Of a DNA stretch of 48,155 nt, positions 21,917-30,685 are shown piece by piece. Origin of the DNA: a virus. The notes beneath the pieces are model-generated. The model saw only the letters and a list, made by a program, of their open reading frames with translations, ran no database searches and was not told where the DNA came from. The stretch spans positions 1 through 48,155 of IMG/VR virus record IMGVR_UViG_3300044949_000351. One strand, 5' to 3'. The first letter of the stretch is position 1; each line of letters begins with the position of its first letter. The translations under genes and the position numbers were made by a program.

Positions 21917-23865
21917 TACAGCGCTTTCCTGAGTTTGGTGTCCGCGCCGCGACCCGCAGCGCGCCTAGCCTTGTGGGCCTTGTCCATAAGCGCGTAAAGA
22001 CGTTCCGCGCCCTTGCGGGGGCTGCCCCCGCCGATGCGACGTACAGCATCCGGATCGAACTTCACTTCGTCGCGCGCAACGCGCGCAGGCTGCTTGCCCA
22101 CCTTCGCCGGGATGGAGTCGCTCACGCCGTCGCCGGGCCCACGGATCGGCTTTCCACCATGTCGCGCCAGCAGTTCCTGCCCAGCGCCGCTGCTCCCGTT
22201 GCCCATCTCCGACACCGTACGGGCGTCCATGACGAACGCGCCGTCCTTGAGCGCCACACCGCCAGCCGCGAAGCCCTGCATGTCCGAGACACTCTGGGTG
22301 CGCGGGTCGTACTGGAAGGACCGGGCGGCACCGTAATCAGCCGGAGCGCCGCGCGAGCGCACCGCCGCCATAAGAGCGCCGAGCCCCTTGCCCCCCGGGT
22401 TGGTCATAGGGGGCACACCGCGCCCCGCACCCTGCCCCATACCCGGCATACCCGGCATACCCCCCGGCTGCGACACGGGGCGGAAGTTCCAGTTATGCTC
22501 AGCCCCCGTACCCGCGCGGTATTCACTACCCGGCCTGCGCAGCAGGCGATCCGTGGCTGTGGAGGCAGGCATCGCGGTAGTAGGAGTATCGCCCGGGATG
22601 GACGGGGCAGAGCCCATGGACGACGGTGGGCCGCCAAGCATCGGAGGCACCCCGGCGCGCGACATATCCACCGGAGGGTTATACGCCTGTTGCCCCGGCA
22701 TCATGCTCGGCCCGAAGTCTCCGACCGGACCGCCCTGAGCGAACCCCTGCGGCGCGGATTGGAAACCCGGGTAGGAGTTGGGGGCGGGTTGGAAACCCGG
22801 GTAGGGGTTGACGTTGTCGAAGTAGCTGAACTCCGAGCTGTCCCCGAGGTTAGCGTTGGGGCCCCGGAAGCGCGGCGTGCGCGGAGTCGGGGTGTACGGC
22901 CCTGCGTAGTTGGACTCCTCCTGCGGAGGTGCATACGGCTTGGGAGCCATAGCGTCCATGATCGGCGCACCGATACCCATAGCGCCCGCGCTCGTCGTCG
23001 CTGCGCGGGGGACCCCTTGGATCGCGAGCTTATCGCCGAACTTGTCCATGAAGCCGCCCACCTTGGGGCCTAGCAGCTCTTGGAGCGCGCTCGGCGGCGA
23101 GGTGGACAGGGCTGCGGCGTTAGGCGCACCGGGTAGGAGCGTCGCCATCTCGATGGGAGGGGGGAGCGCGGCAGGCATTGAAGCGCCGCTTAGCGACGCA
23201 GTCACGGGTTTTGCAAGTGAGATTGCCGGGGCGGTATTAGCCGCCGACGCGAAGGACGGGGCAGTAAGGCTAGCAGCGTTAGGCGCACCGGGTAGGAGCG
23301 CCGCCATATTGGCAGGAGCGGGGAGTGCGGAAACTGGAGTGCCGGTTAGCGACGCAGTCGTGAGTTCGGGGGCCGTAGCGGCTACAGTACCCGCGCTACC
23401 TGCCGCCCCTGCCCCCGCCGCTCCGGCTCCTAGAGCGCCCGCGAGCCCTGCGCCGCCGAACGCGCCGAGGCCCGCCATCAGCCCCTGCTTGAGGTCGCCC
23501 GTGATCAGCCCCGTGCCCCCGCCGACAATTGCGGCGGCCAGAGGCGCACCCACACCGGTCGCGGCCAGCAGGCCCCCGGCGATCATGGGGAGGATGCTCT
23601 CAAGGAACCCGGCTTCCGGCAGGCCCGTATGGGGGTTGGTCGTCAACGAGCCGCCGTGCGCCATAGCCAGCGCTTGGAGCCCCTGCACTTCACCGGGGGT
23701 GACGTGCATCAACATGCTGTCGTTACCGCGCCCGAAGCCTTGGAGCCCCTGTGCTACAGGGGCGGCTCCGCCCACCGGGGTGTACGGTGTCGGTTGCATG
23801 GGGGAGGAACTAAGGCTCGAAGGGGTTTGAGGGCTCGTAAAGGACTGCGGAGGGGCGTTGAACAT
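21916..23865 (-). CDS. Gly/Ala-rich internal virion protein with HVTPGE and GFAAGG motifs
   Basis: I chose ATG 23865 with AAGG just upstream, giving 649 residues; the longer frame to 23913 has no ribosome site. Residues about 55-75 (MLMHVTPGEVQGLQALAMA) and the following LPEAGFLESILPMIAGG are typical of a family in metagenomic podoviruses. A 70-residue Gly/Ala hydrophobic stretch could cross a membrane. An internal duplication (NMAALLPGAPNAASL and EMATLLPGAPNAAAL) lies in the middle. The C-terminal section has MQGFAAGGVALKDGAFVMDA and IRGPGDGVSDSIPAKV, then a basic helical end. The likely role is an ejected internal protein. No tape-measure length or repeats are seen. Confidence 0.6.
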   Translation of the reverse strand: MFNAPPQSFTSPQTPSSLSSSPMQPTPYTPVGGAAPVAQGLQGFGRGNDSMLMHVTPGEVQGLQALAMAHGGSLTTNPHTGLPEAGFLESILPMIAGGLLAATGVGAPLAAAIVGGGTGLITGDLKQGLMAGLGAFGGAGLAGALGAGAAGAGAAGSAGTVAATAPELTTASLTGTPVSALPAPANMAALLPGAPNAASLTAPSFASAANTAPAISLAKPVTASLSGASMPAALPPPIEMATLLPGAPNAAALSTSPPSALQELLGPKVGGFMDKFGDKLAIQGVPRAATTSAGAMGIGAPIMDAMAPKPYAPPQEESNYAGPYTPTPRTPRFRGPNANLGDSSEFSYFDNVNPYPGFQPAPNSYPGFQSAPQGFAQGGPVGDFGPSMMPGQQAYNPPVDMSRAGVPPMLGGPPSSMGSAPSIPGDTPTTAMPASTATDRLLRRPGSEYRAGTGAEHNWNFRPVSQPGGMPGMPGMGQGAGRGVPPMTNPGGKGLGALMAAVRSRGAPADYGAARSFQYDPRTQSVSDMQGFAAGGVALKDGAFVMDARTVSEMGNGSSGAGQELLARHGGKPIRGPGDGVSDSIPAKVGKQPARVARDEVKFDPDAVRRIGGGSPRKGAERLYALMDKAHKARRAAGRGADTKLRKAL

Positions 23866-23955
23866 GGCGGTGACCTTTACGGCGATACGACAGCTACGGT
23901 TCTGACCGCGCAACGGCTAGCAGCATACGGCGAGGGCCACCTAAGAAATAGCAGA

Positions 23956-24639
23956 TTACGTGGAAGAAGCAAAACCTACACCGACGATAGCGGAGGGGGT
24001 AGCCGGGATAGCGGGGGTGACGCCCGGGGAGTACGCAACAGCGGGGTAGTACTTTATAGAGACTGATGTGCTGGTCACACACCACATGATTTGCACGTAG
24101 TCGTTGGCCGCCACAGTGATCGTCAACGGGGTCGCCGCGATCATGGCCGCAGGGATGCCCGCGCTCTTCCGTGCGGGGATACCGAACCGGCTGTTGGACG
24201 CCGGGATGTCGGTCCCGTTTTTCCGCAACCATATGTCAACATGCTCGGTCGAAGACGACGTGCTCTCCAGCTGTATGCTGAAAGACAGGACGTAGGCCCC
24301 ACCCGACGCAAACGTAATTCTAGAGCTGCTCACGATGGAAATATCGCCGGGGAACTCAGCCGTATCCAGCGTGAGGGCGTAGGCGATATCAATCGCAGCG
24401 GCTGTTTGGCTTACGTTGCTCAGCAGCTCGTTAAAGGGCGTATCGAGCCCCTTGCCGTCGCCGAAGAACGCGCCGCCTATAAACTCGTCGGCCCTGTAAG
24501 ACTGCGCTAGGTTAGGAGTAGCGGAGTCAAGCTGGGAGAAATACAGCTCCAGTGTCCGGATAAACTGCCGGAAGAATTGCGGGTCGTATTCTGAAGGCGG
24601 GTTCGGTAGGGGCGGGGCGCGAAACTTTTCTAGGGCCAT
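23956..24639 (-). CDS. virion protein with predicted jelly-roll C-terminal domain
   Basis: A 227-residue protein. The N-terminus (EYDPQFFRQFIRTLELYF) is a helical anchor seen in many phage virion proteins. The second half has alternating beta pattern (GGAYVLSFSIQLES, EHVDIWLRKNGTDI, PLTITVAANDYVQIMW), which matches the C1q/TNF-like jelly roll common in phage head and tail-tip proteins. It lies between the tail nozzle and the internal proteins and could be a tail or head-fibre attachment protein. The C-terminus is low-complexity (SPGVTPAIPATPSAIVG). Confidence 0.55.
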   Translation of the reverse strand: MALEKFRAPPLPNPPSEYDPQFFRQFIRTLELYFSQLDSATPNLAQSYRADEFIGGAFFGDGKGLDTPFNELLSNVSQTAAAIDIAYALTLDTAEFPGDISIVSSSRITFASGGAYVLSFSIQLESTSSSTEHVDIWLRKNGTDIPASNSRFGIPARKSAGIPAAMIAATPLTITVAANDYVQIMWCVTSTSVSIKYYPAVAYSPGVTPAIPATPSAIVGVGFASST

Positions 24640-24642
24640 GGG

Positions 24643-26556
24643 TTACCTCCGACCATCAGACCTGACGTCAAGCCGGGGCGCTCCCAACTGCCACTGAACA
24701 CCAAGGTTCTCGGAGTACACCTTCATAGCCATCTGCCGGGCGCGGGCCCGGATAAACACCTGCGCAGTGTATTGCCCCACCGACGTCTGGATGACTCGCT
24801 GTTGATCCGCCGGGTCCGCACCGAAGGAAGAGCCCGGGAAGCTGCGCGGGCGCACTTCGAACGTGACTTCCGGACTGGCCGCCGTGGAGCCGCTGAAGCT
24901 GACGTCCGGTATTACACGACGCGACAGCATGAACTGCTCGCCGTCTCCGAGGTCAAAGTCACTGGACTGGATGTACGACTCCATAGGCGCGCCGTCGTCG
25001 TCCAGCCCGTACTCGTGGTTATACAGGTAGCCGTCCACCGCCAGTGTGTCGCTGTTGCTGGCTTGGGGGTAGAAGCGCAGGGGTGTGTCCAGCCACGCTG
25101 TGCGAGCGAGGCTGCCGTAGTACCAGAGCTTCTCCAAGTGGTTGTACACCACGTAGCTGTCGTTCCAGCTGGACTCGGCGCTGGGGTAGAACCACCAGAC
25201 TTCGTTCCATGCCTCGTTGGTGCCGCAGATGATCTGGTCGATCTGGTCGTGGTTCAGGTTCTGAAAAACATGGTTACGCAGGGTGCAGGGGAGCGTCTCT
25301 ACCCGCCCGGTGTACGCGTAGAACTTATCCTGTCCCATCCAGTAGGTGATGCTGGCCGCAGACGCACAGGCGCGGGGCGAAATGATCGAGATGTTATCTG
25401 CGTACTCTTGTAGCCCGAAGACATCCGTCGTCCCGAGGAACTGCAAGGTGAACAGGTGAGTGTCGGTCCACACGAGGATTTCCTGCCGGGTCGGCAGCGC
25501 GCGGACGATACGGGAACCACGAGAGACGCGCAGGAAGCCCGCCGTGTTCGTGACCTGCGGCTCCCATTGGCCCGGGGTATCTTGGTCCGCCCAGCGGATC
25601 AGCAGGGGGTCGAAGTCTGCCAGACTGGTGCTGCCGAACGGTACGCATCCGAAAGCGAGCAAGTGCTTGTCGTTCTGGGAGACCAGAACCTGCATGACGG
25701 CGGCGGGCACGTCGGCGGCGCTGTAGCCTTCCGCTACCGCGTAGTCTTCCATGCGGATGGCGCGGGTGGCCAGCGCCGTAGCGGGGTCCGTGGTAGCGCC
25801 CCGGTCCCACCAGTACATCGCCCCATTGCGGATGTTCATGACCAGATTGTTGTCGAAGTTGTCGAACCACCAGTCCCGCTGCGGGAAGACGATAGGCGAA
25901 GTCGACCCTAGCCCCCACGTCCCCGTGCCCCACGCCCCGGTGCCCCAGCCGTACCCCAGCGTGGCCGTCGCATAGCCCGGCGCCACTTCGAACCTGATGG
26001 TGATGCCCGTGCCGCCGCCAGACGCTACCGTGGATGTAGCGGCTGTAGCTACCTGAATAGAGAACGAGTCCGCGTCGATGACGGTAATCTCGTGGTTGGC
26101 GTTGATCTCGCTGTCGGGGATGCCACCCACAGTGCCCGTCACACCGGAGATGGTGAGGAAAGACCCGCTATCCGCCTCATGCGGCACACCCAGATTAATC
26201 ACGACGACCCTAGACCCGTTACTGGTCGCGACGCAGTTGTTTGTGTTCGGGGTCGTTATTACCGGGTCATCGGTACGCAGTGGTGTAATGTCGTTAAAAT
26301 AGCCCGACACCTCGATATAGACCTTCTTGTTAGTACCCACCGCCAAGAAGTTGTCCGAAAACGAAGTGACCCAGTTCCACATCTGTCGGCATACACCGAA
26401 GAACGCAGTCGGTGTCGCTTTTGCCCATCCACCCAGCTTCTCCGGGAAGCCAGAGCGGAACCTGATCTTGTCACACTCATACCACCCACCCTCGCTGGAG
26501 TAGCTGGTCTGGTCCCGGTTAACTCCGGGACGGAACTGGAGCTTCAAGAACGACAC
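24643..26556 (-). CDS. tail nozzle / stabilisation protein (P22 gp10- or T7 gp12-like)
   Basis: A 637-residue beta-rich protein. The N-terminal segment (VNRDQTSYSSEGGWYECDKI and FRSGFPEKLGGWAK) followed by QMWNWVTSFSDNFLAVGTN is very like the start of nozzle proteins in many podoviruses. Trp and Gly-rich blades recur along the chain (GYGWGTGAWGTGTWGLG, WWFYPSAESSWNDSYVVYNH), as expected for the beta-propeller of P22 gp10 or T7 gp12. Such proteins form the distal short-tail tube and close it after packaging. The gene follows the long fibre, a usual tail-module order. The exact subfamily cannot be fixed by eye. Confidence 0.72.
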   Translation of the reverse strand: MSFLKLQFRPGVNRDQTSYSSEGGWYECDKIRFRSGFPEKLGGWAKATPTAFFGVCRQMWNWVTSFSDNFLAVGTNKKVYIEVSGYFNDITPLRTDDPVITTPNTNNCVATSNGSRVVVINLGVPHEADSGSFLTISGVTGTVGGIPDSEINANHEITVIDADSFSIQVATAATSTVASGGGTGITIRFEVAPGYATATLGYGWGTGAWGTGTWGLGSTSPIVFPQRDWWFDNFDNNLVMNIRNGAMYWWDRGATTDPATALATRAIRMEDYAVAEGYSAADVPAAVMQVLVSQNDKHLLAFGCVPFGSTSLADFDPLLIRWADQDTPGQWEPQVTNTAGFLRVSRGSRIVRALPTRQEILVWTDTHLFTLQFLGTTDVFGLQEYADNISIISPRACASAASITYWMGQDKFYAYTGRVETLPCTLRNHVFQNLNHDQIDQIICGTNEAWNEVWWFYPSAESSWNDSYVVYNHLEKLWYYGSLARTAWLDTPLRFYPQASNSDTLAVDGYLYNHEYGLDDDGAPMESYIQSSDFDLGDGEQFMLSRRVIPDVSFSGSTAASPEVTFEVRPRSFPGSSFGADPADQQRVIQTSVGQYTAQVFIRARARQMAMKVYSENLGVQWQLGAPRLDVRSDGRR

Positions 26557-29500
26557 TTAGTACCCCCACGAGAAGTACGTCACTGTGGAGCCGCTGGTGA
26601 CAACCGAGCCCTGCGCCAGTTGGATGTTCGTAAGCCCACGAGTACCGACGTAGGCGCTACTCGCCGTGCCAGCGCCCGGGGCGGTCGTTGAGTTCACCAC
26701 GGCTACGGCGCCAAGGTGGGCTGTTGAGTACGCGAGGGGCAGGGTGAACGTGGCCTGCGTGTCGTCCGCCAGCGAAACCGTATCCCATTGGAGTACCAGA
26801 GAGCCAGAAGCGCCGAACCGGATATAGCCCCCCGTTGCCAATGAGACGGATATCGCGCCCGAAAGAATAGCCTGCATGGCCGCCGTGCTTAGGGCGGTAA
26901 AGCTGGTGATGTCGTTGTTAGCGCCGGTCACGGCGGCGCTAAGCGCTGAGCGCGCCGAAGCAGCGTCAGTACCACCCGTACCGCCCCGAGCGACAGCCAG
27001 CGTGCCGGTGGCGGCGTTGGAGACGTTGAGGGCAGTGGCGTTCGTCAGGTCTACGGAGGTCGGCGTACCTAGTATGGGCGTCGTGAGCGTCGGCGAGGTG
27101 CTGAGGACGACGCTCCCGGAGCCAGTGGAGCCTGTCACACCCGTGCCACCCCGCGAGACCGGCAGTGCCTGCGCCGTGGTGACGGACGTATTGGCGAGGT
27201 TGAGGCCCGAGGCGTTCGTCAGGACCACCGCAGACGGCGTGCCGAGGTTGGGCGTAGTGAGCGATGGGCTCGTTGCAAACACCAGCGGCCCTGAACCCGT
27301 TTCGTCTATGACGGCGACAGCGAGGTTGGCGGATGTAGGCGTCGCGAGGAACGTCGCCACACTGGTCCCGAGGCCACTGACGCCAGTAGATATCGGCAGG
27401 TCAGTGGCGTTCGTGAGGGTGGCGAAGGACGGCGTGCCTATGTTGGGTGTCGTGAGCACAGGCGAGGTGCTGAGCACCACCCCGCCGGAACCAGTGGATG
27501 CAGCCGTGACGCCAGTGCCGCCGCGCGAGACCGGCAGTGCCTGTGCCGTGGTAACGGAGGTGTTGGCGAGGTTCAGGCCCGAGGCGTTCGTCAGGACCAC
27601 CGCAGACGGCGTACCGAGGTTGGGCGTCGTCAGCACGGGTGAGGTGCTGAGCACCACCCCGCCGGAACCAGTGGATGCAGCCGTGACGCCAGTGCCGCCG
27701 CGCGAGACCGGCAGTGCCTGCGCCGTGGTGACGGAAGTGTTGGCGAGGTTGAGGCCCGAGGCGTTCGTCAGGTCGGCGAAGGACGGCGTACCGATGTTGG
27801 GCGTCGTGAGCACGGGGCTCGTAGCAAACACCAGCAGACCGGTGCCCGTCTCGTCCGTGACGGCGGCGGCGAGGTTGGCGGAGCTGGGGGTGGCGAGGAA
27901 CGTCGCCACATTGGTCCCAAGGCCGCTGACGCCAGTGGAGATCGGCAAGCCGGTGGCATTCGTAAGGGTGGCGAAGGACGGCACGCCGATGTTGGGCGTC
28001 GTGAGCACAGGCGAGGTGCTGAGGACGACATTCCCGGAGCCCGTGGAAGTCGTGACGCCAGTGCCCCCGTTGGCGACGGCCAACGTACCGGCGAACGTGA
28101 ACGTGCCCGCCGTGGTAATAGACGCCGTAGAACCGCCATTTACGGTTAGCCCAGTAGAGCCAGTGGTCACAGTGACGTTAGTCACGGAGCCACCAGACCC
28201 AGTCGCCGCAATAGTAATGGTCCCCGTACCGTTGGTCACGGAGATGCCGGAGCCAGCGGTGATCGTGCTCTTCGTAAGGGTGTTACCAGTCGTGTTACCG
28301 ATCAGGATTTCGCCGTTTACGAAGGATGTCTGCCCCGTGCCGCCTCGCGAGACCGTCAGTGCCTGCGCCGTGGTGACGGACGTATTGGCGAGGTTGAGGC
28401 CCGAGGCGTTCGTCAGGACCACCGCAGACGGCGTGCCGAGGTTGGGCGTAGTGAGCACAGGCGACGTGTCGAGCACCACCCCGCCGGAACCAGTGGCCGC
28501 AGCCGTGACGCCAGTGCCGCCGCGCGAGACCGGCAACGCATTGGCCGTGGTAACGGAGGTGTTGGCGAGGTTCAGGCCCGAGGCGTTCGTCAGGACCGCC
28601 GCAGACGGCGTACCGAGGTTGGGCGTCGTCAGCACAGGACTCGTAGCGAACACCAGCAGTCCAGTGCCCGTCTCGTCCGTGACGGCGGCGGCGAGGTTGG
28701 CGGAGCTGGGGGTGGCGAGGAACGTCGCCACATTGGTCCCTAGGCCGCTGACGCCAGTGGAGATCGGCAGGCCGGTGGCGTTCGTAAGGGTGGCGAAGGA
28801 CGGCACGCCGATGTTGGGCGTCGTGAGCACGGGTGAGGTGCTGAGCACCACCCCGCCAGAACCAGTGGATGCAGCCGTGACGCCTGTACCACCCCGCGAG
28901 ACCGGCAGAGCCTGTGCCGTGGTGACGGAGGTGTTGGCGAGGTTGAGGCCCGAGGCGTTCGTCAGGACGGCAAAGGACGGCGTACCGATGTTGGGCGTCG
29001 TGAGCACAGGCGATGTGTCGAGCACCACCCCGCCGGAACCGGTGGACGCAGCCGTGACGCCAGTGCCGCCGCGCGATACCGGCAGTGCCTGTGCCGTGGT
29101 GACGGAGGTGTTGGCGAGGTTGAGGCCCGAGGCGTTCGTCAGGACGGCGAAGGACGGCGTACCGAGGTTGGGCGTCGTGAGTACAGGGCTCGTAGCGAAC
29201 ACCAGCAGGCCGGAGCCCGTCTCGTCCGTGACGGCGGCGGCGAGGTTGGCGGAGCTGGGGGTGGCGAGGAACGTCGCCACATTGGTCCCGAGGCCGCTGA
29301 CGCCAGTGGAGATCGGCAAGCCGGTGGCGTTCGTGAGGGTGGCGAAGGACGGCACGCCGATGTTAGGCGTCGTGAGCACGGGTGAGGTGCTGAGGACGAC
29401 GTTCCCGGAGCCCGTGGAAGTCGTGACGCCTGTACCGCCCCGCGAGACCGGCAGTGCCTGCGCCGTGGTGACGGAAGTGTTGGCGAGGTTGAGGCCCGAG

Positions 29501-30123
29501 GCGTTCGTCAGGACGGCAAAGGACGGCGTACCGAGGTTGGGCGTCGTGAGCACGGGGCTCGTAGCGAACACCAGCAGACCGGAGCCCGTCTCGTCCGTGA
29601 CGGCGGCGGCGAGGTTGGCGGAGCTGGGGGTGCCAAGGAATGTCGCAACACCAGTCCCGAGAGAGGTGATGCCGGTGCCGCCGGAAGCCACGGGCAACGC
29701 GGACGCCAGCGTCAGCGACGACAGGTGGGTCACGACGTCTAGGACGTTCGTGCCGTTGTTATAGACCCACATCGTCTTGCCCGCAGGGACAGCAATGCCG
29801 GTGCCAGTGGAGTTCTTGACTGTAACAGCGTCGGCACAACCGTTGTTGACGACGTAGATTTTCTCGATGGCCGGGACAATCAGGTCCCGCGCGCCCCCCG
29901 TCGTACCCGTCAGGTTCAGCCGCATGTTGCGCGCGGTCTGGCTGGTGTTGACGTCAGTGAGGGTCAGAGTGACGTTACCGCTGGCAAACGTCACGTCCGC
30001 AGAGCCGACAATCGCTTCTTCCAGCGCCGTCCCGAGGTTGGTATTGGTGGTGTTGCCCCAAGTGGCGGTGTTCTCGCCAGTCGCCATCAGCTGGATTTTG
30101 AGGGACGAATAGGTACTGGCCAT
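26557..30123 (-). CDS. 1188-residue repetitive tail fibre (long fibre)
   Basis: The N-terminal ~140 residues (SSLKIQLMATGENTATWGNT, TNLGTALEEAIVG, ARDLIVPAIEKIYVVNN) are the attachment domain found on many phage fibres. A shaft of tandem units of about 59 residues follows, each with PVSRGGTGV, SPVLTTPN(I/L)G(V/T)PS and SGLNLANTSVTTAQA. Longer units also contain GLGTNVATFLATPSSANLAA. The last ~140 residues (YIRFGASGSLVLQWDTVSLA, ending VTYFSWGY) form a beta-rich tip, probably receptor-binding. It is shorter and simpler near 28090-28340, where a GSGGSVTNVTVTTG-type unit interrupts the array. No chaperone or intramolecular protease domain is visible. Confidence 0.85.
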   Translation of the reverse strand: MASTYSSLKIQLMATGENTATWGNTTNTNLGTALEEAIVGSADVTFASGNVTLTLTDVNTSQTARNMRLNLTGTTGGARDLIVPAIEKIYVVNNGCADAVTVKNSTGTGIAVPAGKTMWVYNNGTNVLDVVTHLSSLTLASALPVASGGTGITSLGTGVATFLGTPSSANLAAAVTDETGSGLLVFATSPVLTTPNLGTPSFAVLTNASGLNLANTSVTTAQALPVSRGGTGVTTSTGSGNVVLSTSPVLTTPNIGVPSFATLTNATGLPISTGVSGLGTNVATFLATPSSANLAAAVTDETGSGLLVFATSPVLTTPNLGTPSFAVLTNASGLNLANTSVTTAQALPVSRGGTGVTAASTGSGGVVLDTSPVLTTPNIGTPSFAVLTNASGLNLANTSVTTAQALPVSRGGTGVTAASTGSGGVVLSTSPVLTTPNIGVPSFATLTNATGLPISTGVSGLGTNVATFLATPSSANLAAAVTDETGTGLLVFATSPVLTTPNLGTPSAAVLTNASGLNLANTSVTTANALPVSRGGTGVTAAATGSGGVVLDTSPVLTTPNLGTPSAVVLTNASGLNLANTSVTTAQALTVSRGGTGQTSFVNGEILIGNTTGNTLTKSTITAGSGISVTNGTGTITIAATGSGGSVTNVTVTTGSTGLTVNGGSTASITTAGTFTFAGTLAVANGGTGVTTSTGSGNVVLSTSPVLTTPNIGVPSFATLTNATGLPISTGVSGLGTNVATFLATPSSANLAAAVTDETGTGLLVFATSPVLTTPNIGTPSFADLTNASGLNLANTSVTTAQALPVSRGGTGVTAASTGSGGVVLSTSPVLTTPNLGTPSAVVLTNASGLNLANTSVTTAQALPVSRGGTGVTAASTGSGGVVLSTSPVLTTPNIGTPSFATLTNATDLPISTGVSGLGTSVATFLATPTSANLAVAVIDETGSGPLVFATSPSLTTPNLGTPSAVVLTNASGLNLANTSVTTAQALPVSRGGTGVTGSTGSGSVVLSTSPTLTTPILGTPTSVDLTNATALNVSNAATGTLAVARGGTGGTDAASARSALSAAVTGANNDITSFTALSTAAMQAILSGAISVSLATGGYIRFGASGSLVLQWDTVSLADDTQATFTLPLAYSTAHLGAVAVVNSTTAPGAGTASSAYVGTRGLTNIQLAQGSVVTSGSTVTYFSWGY
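26965..29690 (-). repeat. fibre-shaft repeat array (177-bp units and longer variants)
   Basis: CCGGCAGTGC at 27531 and again at 27708 gives an exact 177-base (59-residue) period. Other copies are longer, about 120 residues, because of an added section. Sequence identity between units is high, so unit gain or loss by recombination is expected, changing shaft length. Confidence 0.9.
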
Positions 30124-30165
30124 GGAGGGTCCTTGCGCTTGCGCATTGCGCCTAGCACGACTGTA

Positions 30166-30432
30166 TCATCGTTTCTTGGGTTTTGCAGCCTCTTGCCAAG
30201 CACCCGCCAGAGCCTGTTGCTTCGCACCACACTCTCCGTACCGCGCGATCAGGGCCCCCTCCCATTGCGCCCTGTCAGGATCAATTAGCGGGTCCGGCGG
30301 CTCCGGGAGCAGGGGGCACGGGCTGGACAGGTTCGCCGGAGGCTGCGGCATTGGCGTCAGAAACGGCAGATGCGAGCAGGCCGCGCAGAGCGGCAGGAGG
30401 ACTACACTCAGCAGGGGGCGAAGGCACGTCAC
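30166..30432 (-). CDS. o-spanin (Rz1-like lipoprotein), nested
   Basis: An 88-residue protein, GTG start 30432 with GGGAGA six bases before it. It is read in a different frame inside the inner-spanin gene and runs past its end. The N-terminus is a signal sequence (LRPLLSVVLLPLCAAC) ending in a lipobox-like site, with Cys19 as the likely lipidated residue. The mature part is Pro-rich (PMPQPPANLSSPCPLLPEPP), as usual for Rz1. It should anchor in the outer membrane and pair with the inner spanin to fuse membranes at lysis. This supports a Gram-negative host. Confidence 0.82.
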   Translation of the reverse strand: MTCLRPLLSVVLLPLCAACSHLPFLTPMPQPPANLSSPCPLLPEPPDPLIDPDRAQWEGALIARYGECGAKQQALAGAWQEAAKPKKR

Positions 30433-30682
30433 GGAAAATCTCCCGGATGGTGTTGGTGCGGACGCCCTCGTTGGCGTCCAGTGTGGCGCGAAGTTCTTCG
30501 AACTCCCGGCTCTTCTCATCAATAACGCCCTGCTGCCGCCCGAGCTCCTTGGCTGCCGCTACGGCGGCGGTAGCGTCAGCAGCCTTGCACTGCCAGTCCC
30601 GCACCTTCCACCCCACGGTGAACACAAGAGCCATAGCCGCTATAACGAAATAGACTGCGTAGGGGCGGAGCGTGTTGATCAC
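30281..30682 (-). CDS. i-spanin (Rz-like)
   Basis: A 133-residue protein with GTG start 30682, four bases after the endolysin stop. Residues about 8-25 (YAVYFVIAAMALVFTVGW) are one membrane segment. The next ~60 residues are helical and charged (KELGRQQGVIDEKSREFEEL) and suit the periplasmic coiled coil of Rz proteins. The C-terminal ~45 residues are Ala/Pro-rich; this part overlaps the o-spanin reading frame (about 152 bases shared), and its composition is partly set by that overlap. Confidence 0.8.
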   Translation of the reverse strand: MINTLRPYAVYFVIAAMALVFTVGWKVRDWQCKAADATAAVAAAKELGRQQGVIDEKSREFEELRATLDANEGVRTNTIREIFRDVPSPPAECSPPAALRGLLASAVSDANAAASGEPVQPVPPAPGAAGPAN

Positions 30683-30685
30683 GGC

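Noticed and set aside
26876-29764. A 962-codon open frame on the plus strand opposite the long fibre gene
   Set aside because: It mirrors the repetitive fibre in the opposite direction. G/C-rich third positions and repeated sequence keep the reverse frame open. It has no ribosome site, its repeats are only echoes of the fibre units, and the fibre has clear family domains.
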